A stretch of 64,000 nucleotides of DNA from Undaria pinnatifida (taxonomy: Eukaryota; Sar; Phaeophyceae; Laminariales; Alariaceae), in NCBI GenBank assembly GCA_012845835.1, contig JABAKD010000013.1, positions 12,111,701 through 12,175,700 on the forward strand, in the 5' to 3' direction. Of the stretch, positions 38,401 through 50,400 are shown piece by piece (the first letter of the stretch is position 1; every line of letters begins with the position of its first letter). Under the pieces are notes generated by a model. That model did no database searches. It was not told where the DNA came from and was given only the letters and a program-made list of their open reading frames with translations. The position numbers were made by a program, and so were the translations under genes.

Positions 38401-41400
38401 ACGCATTTGCTCCCATCGACCTCCTTCCGGACAAACCGTGGTCACAGGCGGGTGGCTTCCCTTCTCCCCGCCCCCGCAATAATATACTGACCAAAGTGCG
38501 CCCCCCCCTCCCCCCTTGTTGTGGTACACATCGCATGTATTTGTGTCTACATTCCGTCTGAGTACAGGTGAAATACAAGCAAAAAGAACGTAAGAAACCG
38601 GGAAGTAAGAAAGTTCAGGCTGAGATTTCGCGAGGAAAATGACAACTACGGAAGACGTTACACTGAAGCTATTGTGCAGAGTGCAACTTCTCCAAATAAG
38701 AAAAAACCTACCCTGGCCGATATTTTTTTTTCAGGAATTTATTAATCCGGGAGCCGATACATGCTGAAGCTAGTGTATAAGGCACCGTCCTTCGAATCAG
38801 AAGCCCAGCTTGAGGTCAGCATTTACGTTTCTTGTTCTAACATAGGTGACTTTTTGTTTCGCATGCTATCATCCCTGTTTACCTCCAGCTCAATTCGTAA
38901 GAGGTTTTACCCTCCGCGATCTTCTGGAAAAAATATATGTGATCACGTGTAGGCGCATTCTCTCCCCCCCCTCCCCACCCCGGGCGCCTGCCTTCATTTT
39001 CTATCGCACACACAAAGGGTGCAGCATTCTTCCCACACTTTTCAGATTTTCACGCTCGTCGAGAATTGTTTTTCATCGAACTTATACACACCCTGTGCTA
39101 CTTCACCAGGTGTACCACCTCACCTGGTAGGCCTTGACTTCGCTCGGGAAAGCCCACACTCGGATTTCCTTGGTCTCTCCGACCTCCAGCTCCAAAGCCT
39201 CGGGCTCCACGTAGAACGTCTGCCGGGCGGCGGCAGCCAGCGCGAACAAAAAATCACAAAAAAAGCTCCGAATAAATGTTCGTTCATGCCTAGTACCGCT
39301 AGTAATTCAAGACAGCACTGTAGTTAAGTAGAGAGCCTCCAATCAGTTGGACGTTCCCCCCCCCCAACCGAAGCTTGCCTCCATACCTTTTTCTTTGATG
39401 ATCCAAGCGTCCCAGAGCCATCTGCCGCCTCCGCTGCCGCTGCGGCAGCCTGAGCCGCTCCGCGTTTTGCCGCCGCCCCGCGTGGAGGCGGGGGCGCGGC
39501 GGCGACGGCAGGCACATCCACGGAAGGCTCGCTCTGTCGACGAGTTTTAGAGGAAGGTAATTATTGCGTGTTGTTAAGGTAAATGCGCAGCAGGCCTCTG
39601 TAGTGCCGATAGAAGCGCTTGGCGCAGAAGGAGAGCTAACTTTTTTAGTGTTGTTGAAATGCGCAGTCGGGGGTCCCTCTATAGTGCTGGTTGAGCAGTG
39701 CCGGTTGCCCTGGTAATGCCGGTATTTATGTCACAGAGGAGAATAACCCTACCGTGGCAGTGTGCGGAGTAGTGCCGGCTGCCGCTGTAGTGCCGTTGTT
39801 TTTGCTGGCACACACGGGAACCGCTACTGAGGGGGCCCTGCTACTCTATGCTTCGAAGTGTATATATAACACCGAGCAGTTGTTGTTGTCGCCATCGTCT
39901 GTCGATGCGCCTTGAACTTGGGTTATCGTGGCCCGCGCGGGTTTGCGGCCACGCGGCATTTCGGCCCCGGAGGTCGACGTGGGTGAGGGGAGTTGGGTCT
40001 TCACAGGGGACAGGGGACAGGGGGGTTCAGAGTACTTGCATGACTACCGAAAGGATGCGTACATGACCGGATAGAGTAGTTTAAAGTCGTTATAGCCCTA
40101 CCCGCCGGACCACTCAGTCACAGGGACGTAGTGGTCTAGAGGATAGCGCTACACAACCAACAAACGATCTATTTTCGAGTTCGTTGAATTTTGGCGGCTT
40201 CGTTCATCTCCGGCCCCCCCCCCTTCGTCACCGGACTGCTCCAGGGGAAATCAAAAACCTTCGAGCCTTTTTTTAAAGTCAGGAAAAAGTCGATCACGCA
40301 TGGACTTGAAAGCCGCCGGCCGGCGCACACGTCATGCTCAGAAGCGGACGAGGGTCTCTGAGTGGTCTGACGCGTGGTGCGAAAGAGGTATACCGTTTTT
40401 TGGCGAAAGCCTTTTTCTGAATGACGGGGCTCCGTAAAGCCACAAACAGCCCTTGGAAGGTCATTCTCGTCATGAAACATGACAACATTTTTTTCGCAAA
40501 CCTACCTAGGGCATGGATCTGTGTATCTGGCTGCACGTTATGACAAAGAAACAAAAGCGGTGCGCCTCTATCTTAGCGCGCAGCATATTTCGTCTTATTA
40601 TTGGTGGGTAGTGCCTGGTATATACAACCAAAGCGTAGGTAATGGGTGACGGCTTTTCCTGCCGGTAGGGGGGGTACCCCCAATCTTCACTCCCGGGTCA
40701 AAGCCAAAAAACGGTATACCTCTTTAGATTAAGGCTACGGTACGGGGGGTGCCCCAAATCTTCACTCCCGGGTCAAAGCCAAAAAAAGGTATACCTCTTT
40801 AGATTAAGGCTACGGTAGGGGGAGTACCCCCAATCTTCACTCCCGGGTCAAAGCCAAAAAACGGTATACCTCTTTAGATCAAGGCTACGGTACGGGGGGT
40901 ACCCCCAATCTTCACTCCCGGGTCAAAGCCAAAAAAGGGTAAAACCTCTTTAGATCAAGGCCACGGTACGGGGGAGTACCCCCAATCTTCACTCCCGGGT
41001 CAAAGCCCCAAAAGGGTATACCTCTTTAGATCGAGGCTACGGTAGGGGGGTACCCCCGGTTTTCACTCCCGGGTCAAAGCCAAAAAAGGGTGTACCTCTT
41101 TAGATCAAGGCTACGGTAGGGGGGGTACCCCCAATCTTCACTCCCGGGTCAAAGCCAAAAAAGGGTATACCTCTTTAGATCAAGGCCACGGTAGGGGGGT
41201 ACCCCCGGTTTTCACTCCCGGGTCAAAGCCAAAAAAGGGAATACCTCTTTAGATCAAGGCTACGGTAGGGGGAGTACCCCCAATCTTCACTCCCGGGTCA
41301 AAGCCAAAAAAGGGTATACCTCTTCAGGTCAAGGCCACGGTAGGGGGAGTACCCCCAATCTTCACTCCCGGGTCAAAGCCAAAAAACGGTATACCTCGAA

Positions 41401-44400
41401 AGAAACAAAAAAAAGGTCAACACACTTCCTTGAAGTTAAGACTTTTTTCTTTTTGTTTGAATCCGTGCTGTTGTTTTAACCTTCCGCTGTTAATCTGCCG
41501 CGCCAATGGAATCGCTTGAAGACCCTTTTTCTTCTTTGACGCAAAGACAGACTCATCATGGTAGCCCTGGTCGCCGGCAGCAAAACACAAAATGTTAATA
41601 CCATTGACATTAAAGCTTGGTACACCTAGCTTTACTTTTTTGGGGGGGTGGGGGATTTCATTAAATTAGTGCGGTAGTATGGGGTAGCTTTTTTGCAGGT
41701 CTACAAGGGTGTAACGGTCAACTATATATGTACCAGACTCACCTTTACCCTTTTTTGGGCTTCTTAGGGGGGGGGGGGGGGGGGGGGACGACGACGAAAA
41801 AAACTCCAACGATAACAAGAGCGTCCTTCACACGAAGCAATGCGGGCTGCCAAATTAGGTGACGACGATTTTATCGCCTAACTCCGACGCTAGCAAAAAC
41901 CCGTAAGACACGCGCACAGCCTGCCTAGCCGTGCACTGCGTACTTTCGCTACGATAAGAACGCGCTTATGCTTTGATTTATCGCTGTACGTGGGCCCTAA
42001 GTGGGATAAAATCGCGGCCTTTTGCACACCAACAGACGATGAAAGCACGGTAACGACGCTCAATATTGGAAGGAAGAGTAAAGGTTGGCCACAAGCGCCG
42101 CGACGTCAGTACCTACCTTTGACTGCTCCGGCGAAGGACAGCGACGACAACCTTCGCCGGGAAGCGCGTCGTCGTCTAAAACAAAAGGCATTCCCGTGGA
42201 AGAAAAACCAATCTCGAAATCACGCGTATACCAATATATATATATATATGTACCAGCAAGCAACAAAGAGAGGACGGTGCTAAACGGGCTGCGGTTTACC
42301 ATCCCGATGCACTTTCAAACCAAGTAGCACCACGGGAAAAAAAAAACGCGACACGGCCTTATGGCGCCTGGACACCGCGCTATTAAGCATAGGTGTACGA
42401 GCACTTATTTTTTCGCCATTTTTTTTCAAACCTTGGGCTGTTCCTTGAAGGACAGCGACACCTTCGCCGGGAACCGGCCGTCGTTAGACAGTCGGAAAAT
42501 CTCAGAGTTCGTCTTCACGAGGGCACCGTAAGCACCGTCCAGCTTGTTCCCGCCGCCCCCTGACATCGACGCCTCTACGCTAGCCTCCGGTGTTGATTTT
42601 GGTGGAATCCTGCTTGTGTTTGTACATGGGGTGGAGGCATCGTGATGAGAGGATGCTGTTTTTAGTGAGTGGTGGCAACGTTTGCGGGGAGTTCATAATG
42701 TTTCTGTTTTGGCATTCCTGCGGTGAAAAAATACAGAATTGTATGTATTTAGACGATATAGTTAGACAAAATTAATTTACAGTACACTGTAAGTTAACAA
42801 TGTTTTAGTCTGACTTTTCAAGAAGAACTTTCAAGTTTATCAAACGGCCCGTTACCCTTTAATTTTTTTTAATTGTTATAAAACAAAATGAGAGTGCAGC
42901 ACAGCAGTGGATTAGAACGATATTCTATTTAGTGATACGGAAGCTGGTAAAGAAGGGTGATTGATTTTGTGCATATTTTTTTTCTCTGTTTTATGGGGTT
43001 CCCTTAGTTTTTTTCATCTGTTTTGTGTGTTCTGCAAATTAATCTGAAATATACGCTCATCTATATACATCCAGCACGACCGGTGTCCGTGCCGATGCCT
43101 GGTTAGAGAGACAAGCCCTCTCTGTGGCCACAAACGACGAGACAGAGAGATACGCATTGAAAACACAGCAAGGTGCTTTTGGCCGTGCAACGCCAACCGC
43201 AAAACGAACACGCGGGCGAAACACATGCAAGCCAACGAGCGCACCAGACATATTTTCAAGAGATTGAAGACGAAATAAAAAAAAGAAAGAAGAATGAAAA
43301 CCAAGAAGGAAAAAGAACAAAGAATTGGAAAACATCAGGGCATTTCACGGGTCATGGCCCTGTCCTCGGGTCGGATCATTTTTTTTTTTTTAATGGCCGG
43401 TCGAATCGGGTTGGATCAGGAGGTCCTCAAAATGTCACGGGTCGGGTCGGGTCGGGTCGAGTCAAGAGGTTTTCACGTATGACAAGTCGGGCTGGGTCGG
43501 GTCGGGTCAAGAGGTTTTCAAGCATGACAGGTCGGGTCGGGTCGGGTCGGGTCGGGTCGGGCCGGGTCGGGTCGGGTCGGGTCGGGTCGGGTCGGGTCGG
43601 GTCGGGTCGGGTCGGGTCGGGTCGGGTCGGGTCGGGTCGGGTCGGGTCGGGTCGGGTCGGGTCGGGTCGGGTCGGGTCGGGTCGGGTCGGGTCGGGTCGG
43701 GTCGGGTCGGGTCGGGTCGGGTCGGGTCGGGTCGGGTCGGGTCGGGTCGGGTCGGGTCGGGTCGGGTCGGGTCGGGTCGGATCGGGTCGGGTCGGGTCGG
43801 GTCGGGTCGGGTCGGGTCGGGTCGGGTCGGGTCGGGTCGGGTCGGGTCGGGTCGGGTCGGGTCGGGTCGGGTCGGGTCGGGTCGGGTCGGGTCGGGTCGG
43901 GTCGGGTCGGGTCGGGTCGGGTCGGGTCGGGTCGGTTCGGGCCGGGTCGGGTCGGGTCGGGTCGGGCAAAATGCTCCGACTCGTGAAAAGTCCTGGAAAT
44001 CAAGCTCGGAAATCATACCGCTCATCGTCAGGTGGCAATAGCACAGTAACGAATTATACCGTTTGTACTAAATTATTAGATTTTTTGCCGCAAATCCCTG
44101 CCTATAAAGCCATCTTATTCCAGCATTGTACTCGAGAGGGGGCGCTTAACGCAACATGATCTGTTCGCCTATCTGCCGACGGCGACCTCACCGCCCCAGC
44201 GCTGTCCCAACACGAGGAACATTTTTTACGCGTCGAGGATCAAGCAACAGATAGTCCCGCACTTGACTTGTCGACATTTTGGGTTTCCATGGCAGGGTCT
44301 AAAACGAGTTGAGAGCCATCCCACGCTACATGGGTGCACCAGAAATTTCTGGGAACTTTCTGAGCCCCCAACGTGAGGATACCTGTCGAAATCTCACCCG

Positions 44401-47400
44401 ACCTAAACATGCCTTCGACTAAAACATTTGTTCGATCGTGCAAACCCAACCAAAAATTCTATGCGCTACGGCGGAACTACCTGATCAACACTTCTATCGT
44501 AGTTGCTCGGTAAGGTGTACCTTTTTTTGGCTATAAAAGTACAAGCCCTTACCGAGCGTGAAGCCGGGAAAAAAAGTTAGCTTCACGTGAAGAAAATATT
44601 TTGCTTCTTTGTTTTGTTTCGAGAACTCATTTCCACATTCCTTGTGACACGAACCAACCGTCGTTTCGCTCGCTGATGCGAGACGTGGTATTTTTCGAGC
44701 GAGCGTACACATCGGTTTGTCGGAGGTGAATTTTCGGAAAAAAAACTTACCTATGGTTCGTAGAAACCCCGTTTCTCCGTCCCAATTTCGCAAAACAAAA
44801 CAAAAAGCGTCACTATGAACTTGACTCGACCACACGGTCTCTTCCTTAACCCATGTACGGCTGCGAAAAAAATATCACACACACAAAATTTCAAGTGTTT
44901 TTTCCTCCAAAAACGTGAGTGCGGCCTTAACAAGGTTACGTACGTCAAGCCTGCAGCGAAGATGGCAGCATGACCGGCGCACCTGTTCTCCGCCTTTTTC
45001 CAGGTTAGCAACGGTCCGAACTCGTACTGCCCCCTGGAAACGACGAACCGCTTGCTGATGGGAGGTATGGCGCCCTCGGGTCGGTGCTTGACCCTCCGCA
45101 TGAACACGTTTCGCGGGTCGGAGTTGATGGAGGGAAACGCGCAAGTGCCGGACACGTGGAGAACGTACCGCCGCCCGGTACCCACCGCCTCGAAGGTCAG
45201 GGGAAGGTCGAACGTTCCTGGGCTCGTGCTCGAGAACTTTACGGCAAATTTTACAGATTCTCCCGCGTTAATCTGAGGGGACCGGAGAAACGGAAAGGTG
45301 GGCACGTCATAGGGTTTATGGTGTGTACAAGGATGAGGTCTGTGACGAAAAAAAAACGTAAAGGGCGCCCAAAATGTTGGAGGTGTCTCCACTAGGAGTA
45401 GGAACAGCGGTCCATCTTGAGAGGGATGCGCGGTCACAACGGCCGAATCACTATGGCAGGCAGCAAATGAGTGCCCCCCCCCCCCCCCCAGGAGATCCTT
45501 CCCGAAAGGAACGCATGGTCAACTGCCAAAATAATTAAGGCAAGCAACACACGAACATGCCCCCCCCTGCCCCCCCTCCTTTGTTCCCCCTCCCCGCCAC
45601 CAACGTTCCTCTGGCAACTCACCACCCATCTGTGAGGGTTTCCCTCGAGAGCTCCAGACGGAGCTCGTGGCGCCTGGCCTCCATCTCCTCCTTCCGCCTT
45701 CCCCTCGCCGCCGCTAACAATCTCTTCGCACACAGATTCCACAGAGTGCCCATCCTTGGTCTTGCCGTTGTCTCCCCCCTTCACCTTGGAAGAAGAGTTT
45801 CGCTCCGATTGAGAAGACGGGGAGGATGGCGTCGCCGGTGGCGGTGGCGCGGCGATAACCGGCAGGATTTCCAACCTCTGCAAGGGCGTTCTCTGCACGC
45901 GGGTGGCGGGGCGGCGTAACAACTGCATAACCTTTTCGGGAGGTATCGCGGACATTTTGGGATCCGGCGCGGGGACTTCGGGCTCCGGCAACAGAGCCCG
46001 TGCTAGCTCTGTGTCGCCGGCAATCTCAGAGGTATCCGTTACCTCGAGATCGATTACTCGTGCTGTGGTCCGCGTGTCCCTGGCCACGGCTTCCGCTTCC
46101 AGCACCGCAGTGGACAGAAAAATTCCGTCCGATGCGGAAAGAGGTTCGGAGGCGATTGACCCAGAACGGGACAGATTGGCGGCGGCGCCACCTGCCCCCC
46201 CGCTGTGTGCAAGGTTCGCGTCGTCGTTCCCCGCAACTCTACGCGAAGCGCGTGAAGCGCGCGAAGCACGCGAACGGTTTTCAACGGTGGTGCTCGATGA
46301 GTTTGTAACGCTAGCGGTGGTGTCCATGCCTCCTTCTCCTGTTCCTACTGTGGAGATTTCCCCTCCTGGAGAATTCACAGGGTTCTCGAAAACCGGTATA
46401 ACGTAGGTGGTCAGGATAAACAGAAATTCCGAGTACGGGCTGTCGTTCGCTGTTGTTGCTGTTGTCACTTGCCCCCCTTCCTCCTCTCCTCCGTCTCTGT
46501 CAACGATCCCAAAGGGAGTGTTGTTTCGCGCGTTCACATGTAGAAACCAAGGATCGTTTTTGTGGCACAGTAGTTAGATCCACCGATCGCGTTTGATGTG
46601 GAGTACAACTTCGAAAGGGTTCAGAGGCAGTGGTGGGTGGTTTGGTTTCGGAGAAACAAGGCGAGGTGGACGTTTTTTTGTTTCGGCTTGAAAAAAAAAA
46701 CAAGCGGTGGCTCTTGTTCCTCTTTCTGTAACTCTGTAGACGACTACCGCAATGGCGTGTTTTTCTCGCGCGTTTGAGTGCGTTGATGTTTGGAGGAAAA
46801 ATAAAAAACAAGCGTCTTTTTCGCGCTTTCAGACCCATTGATCGCGACGATTAGGACTTTTATTCAAAGAGCTCAAAGGGAGGGGGTGGTGCCGATAAGC
46901 TAGGATAAATGCGCGGCTGGGGGGGAGAGGTGAAGTGACATCATGCGTGGCCTTAGTCCTTGGGCCCTCGCATCTCTACAATGGGAGGGGGGGTGGGTAG
47001 ATTAGGAGGAAGGAGAGGGCGGGCGGGGGGGGTTGCATTAGTTTAAAACTGAAAAACGGAGAGGCGACAGCTTTATTTTGGAGCCGAAGGCGACGGTCGC
47101 TCGCCGTGCATGGGCGCGTTGAACAACGATAACTTCACGACCTTGCGAAAAAAATGTCACGTTTTTTTTGTCATAATATTCTTGACACTTTTTGTGTTCG
47201 GTTTTGGGTCGCCGCTCTTTCTTCTGCCGATAGGTCCGGCGGCGGCGGTGCTGGCACCGTTCTGTCGATAGGTCCGGCGGCGATGCTGCAACCGTTCTGC
47301 CTTTCGGGGAGGGGTATAAGGTTTGTCAAAAACGCACTTCCCACAAGAATACCACGTGAACATTGTTTGCCCCCCCCCCCCCCCCCGCCAAAAAAACGAG

Positions 47401-50400
47401 CGTGCTTTTTCTGAAAGGATTACATCGGGATTCCAAGTCGTAAAACGGCATTTCACTGCGTTGGTTTAACCTTGCGACTGCAGCGAAACATATCCCACGC
47501 TACCAGATCGTGTAGGTTTTGACCGACGAAAACAGGCGTAACGACGTGGATACAGCTGCAAAGGGGGAAGTCATTCCGCGGCAAGGCTTGCAGTTTTTTG
47601 GGCGAAAACGTTTCTTAACAGGTTTAGCTCCTCAAGAGTATACCTACCGGTAAGTGTAATGCTTATTGTTGCGAGTGTATTTGTTTTAGGACGAAACAGC
47701 GCGCGTAGAATATGTTGGTCGGGTTTGCTCGAACAGACGCATTTCGAATACCGTGTTCAGGTCGGGTGAGATATTGAGCTCCTCATTTTTGGGGGCTCAG
47801 AGACTTCTCAGAAACTTCTCAGAAACTTCTCAGAAACTTCTCAGAAACTTCTCAGAAACTTCTCAGAAACTTCTGCTGCTGAACCCCTGCCTACCGTGGG
47901 ATGGCTCACTGATTTCGAGTCTTTTTTTTTTTTCCAAAACAGGTGTAAAAAACGCAGATGCAGTTCTAAAGAAGTTAATGTCGTTATTGCCAAATTGAAA
48001 AAACAAAAACAAAAACGTTTTTTTCTGCTTCCGCACTTACTTGTTTTGAGTCACCGAGTTTTCTTCCACCGATGGGTCGAGCGGTGACACTGGCCCTGTT
48101 TCGGCGGGGGGGATGAGGTTCGTTCGCGCAAGGGTACGCCTCGCGCGGTTGACCTCGGCGCGTCGGCGATGCTCGTCCAACCGGAAGTGCTCTTCGCGCT
48201 GTTTGTCGTCGAGAGCCCATAGCTCAGCCTCCGACATTTCCTGCAAGTTCGAGTTGTGTCGTCAATGCAGCTCGAGGTTGGAGTCAGCCCACGGTCAGTA
48301 GGGGTTGCCCTTTTTTTGGGCCAAAACGTAATGACCGGTTGAGTTCCTCGAGCGTGCAACTATTGGTCAATATTATAGCTTTTGGAGCCCAAGTTGTTCA
48401 AGGACTAACGCATAAGAACTGTTGGTCGGGTTGGCGGGAACGAACGAAGTAACGCCTTTGAGGGCATGTTTAGGTCGGGTGAGATATTTATATCCTCATG
48501 ATAGGAGCTCAGAAACTTCTCAGAAACTTCTGCTGCATCCCTATAGCGTGGGATGGCTCGGTGTTGACGGATATAACGTCAGGAACTCACACAAGCACCT
48601 AGTTTATTGGTCCTCAAAGCGTAGCAGGCTTTCCCGTTGCACGGACAGAGCTGAGCTGGCGAGATTACCCGCCGACGGTCAAAAGGTAACATGTACACAT
48701 TAAGCGCTTCCGAGTACAATTCAGAGGGCACCGAGGTCGAGTCCTCACATAAAGCTTCACATCAAGCGTTCACATCAAGCGAGCTAAGCTGCATAAATAA
48801 GCACGATGGGAAAACGCCCCCGAACCGGACGTAATCCCGCAACGAATTTTCCCACTACAAAATAAAGCCATTTTTTTTTTGCTGTTGTAACTCCCTGCTG
48901 TCATCAACCATCGTCATTTTGCTTTTGCGGGTGCCTGCCACGGTAGGGACGCATCTTCTACGTTTCCTTCCTTTAAGCTTTTCGCTACTGAAAAAGATTT
49001 TTGTACCTCGCCAAGCAAAATATGATTTTGAGAAAAATGTTACCTTTTTACCAGATAAACAAAATCCGAGAAAGCGAATAAAGTGGCTGCAACGAGAGGG
49101 GGTAGATGCTGTGTCGAGAAACCAAGAGTCAATCAGAAAATAAATTGACGAAAAAAACAAAACGCCCACCCAGGGCTATCCATGGCATCGCGCCCCTCCT
49201 GCGAGTGGCAGAAAGTTCTGTTTAAGAAGCCTCGTAGAGGAAGCAAATATGTCGACGCCCTCTGCGAAACGTCTTCAGAGAAGCGCGAACGAACGAAATA
49301 CCTTCCAAGGCGGCAGTAAAAATGTAGTTAGAAACCAAACGTAGTGTGAAGTACACACGCAAGCAGGAAGTGAAATGGAGCCGGACAAGAAATAAAAATC
49401 GGTGACAAACGACGATTCAGTAGAAGCGATCACGGCCAAATATAGTCTATACACTGTCAAGAACAAACGCACCTTCCAAGCAGGAAGCGGAATGCAGTCC
49501 CCCTCCATGTCCCACTCCGGCTCGTCGGTACTCATCGGGCGAGGCTTAACCTTGGATTCAAGCACGTCAGAATCCCCAGCGACGCCATCGACCCCGGCGG
49601 TCCCACCACTCTCTTCCGTTCCCTCCATCTCCCTGACGCTGGCGCAACCTACGTCTCCTTCTTCGCCGTCCCCACCACCGATAACTTCGGTGCTATCTTG
49701 TCCTCCCCTCGAACCACCCCTCCCGAAGTCGGACCCTCCGCCCTTCCCAAATTCTGAGCCACCTCTAGCGGTAAGACGAATGTCGTCGTTGTTGCTGTTG
49801 TTGTTGTTGTCCGAGAGGGTGCTATCGAAAGCGGAGCTAGGGTCGAAGAAACCGGGGTCGCGGAGGCTGAGCATGTCCCCGAACTCCTCCCCCCATAAAC
49901 GTAAGGTTGACCCGGCCTCGCGTTTTAGGCGTGCGAGGCGTTCGTTGTAACTGACAACAACAACGAAAAAAACGAAGAGCGTGATCGGGTGGGGGGGGAG
50001 AAGTTGCGAACACGGACGTTGTCGTGGTGTGTGTGAATCGGCAAGCGATAGGCTCGTGCTCTCTCCTCCTCGTTTCGTTTTGGTGCGAGTCGTATGTGTG
50101 CAGTGTGATATGTAACGTACGCTGATTTCACTTTTTGATGCTCGGCCTACGACTTCGCGTTAACTCTACGTGCATTACGTTGATTTGCTCCCTCTAAACT
50201 CATTGGCTATTTGCATGCCTAGACCTTAGGCTTACTTATCGAGCCGCGCCTTCGTTTTCGCTCAAATTTTGATTTTTTGAGGAGTGCCCGTACAGCTCCA
50301 GAGGCGAGGACTCTCAGAGCGTTTAAGTGCACTCGATACCGCAGCGTGCGTCTGTCATCAGCGAGCTTTTCGTCGCCAGATCAACCAGTTACATCGCCAA

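Larger units (their letters stand above)
36223..39123 (-). other. HYDIN intron (a15-a16), 2.9 kb
   Basis: A family-C copy, the GGGTC-type element, a SINE fragment at about 38.4-38.5 kb (minus) and poly-A/T runs. Nothing coding recognised. Confidence 0.65.
39534..42431 (-). other. HYDIN intron (a13-a14), 2.9 kb
   Basis: Contains a minus-orientation family-B unit (about 40.37-40.48 kb), the 73-bp array, a G-run at 41.77-41.79 kb and the a13 ghost. Confidence 0.75.
42580..44982 (-). other. HYDIN intron (a12-a13), 2.4 kb
   Basis: AT-rich stretch 42.6-43.05 kb, the GGGTC array, and a hairpin-family copy. No further coding sequence recognised. Confidence 0.75.

Noticed and set aside
40665-41400. 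CRISPR-like regular array
   Set aside because: Units are contiguous full-length tandem repeats with no unique spacers, in a eukaryotic intron.
43173-44159. Long plus and minus open frames (up to 328 codons) over 43.2-44.2 kb
   Set aside because: Artefact of the GGGTC pentanucleotide array, which lacks stops in most frames.
46500-46560. Possible extra exon ending AKQHSLWDR, resembling a Trp-Asp-Arg motif expected in this HYDIN linker
   Set aside because: No convincing donor or acceptor in phase; match too short.
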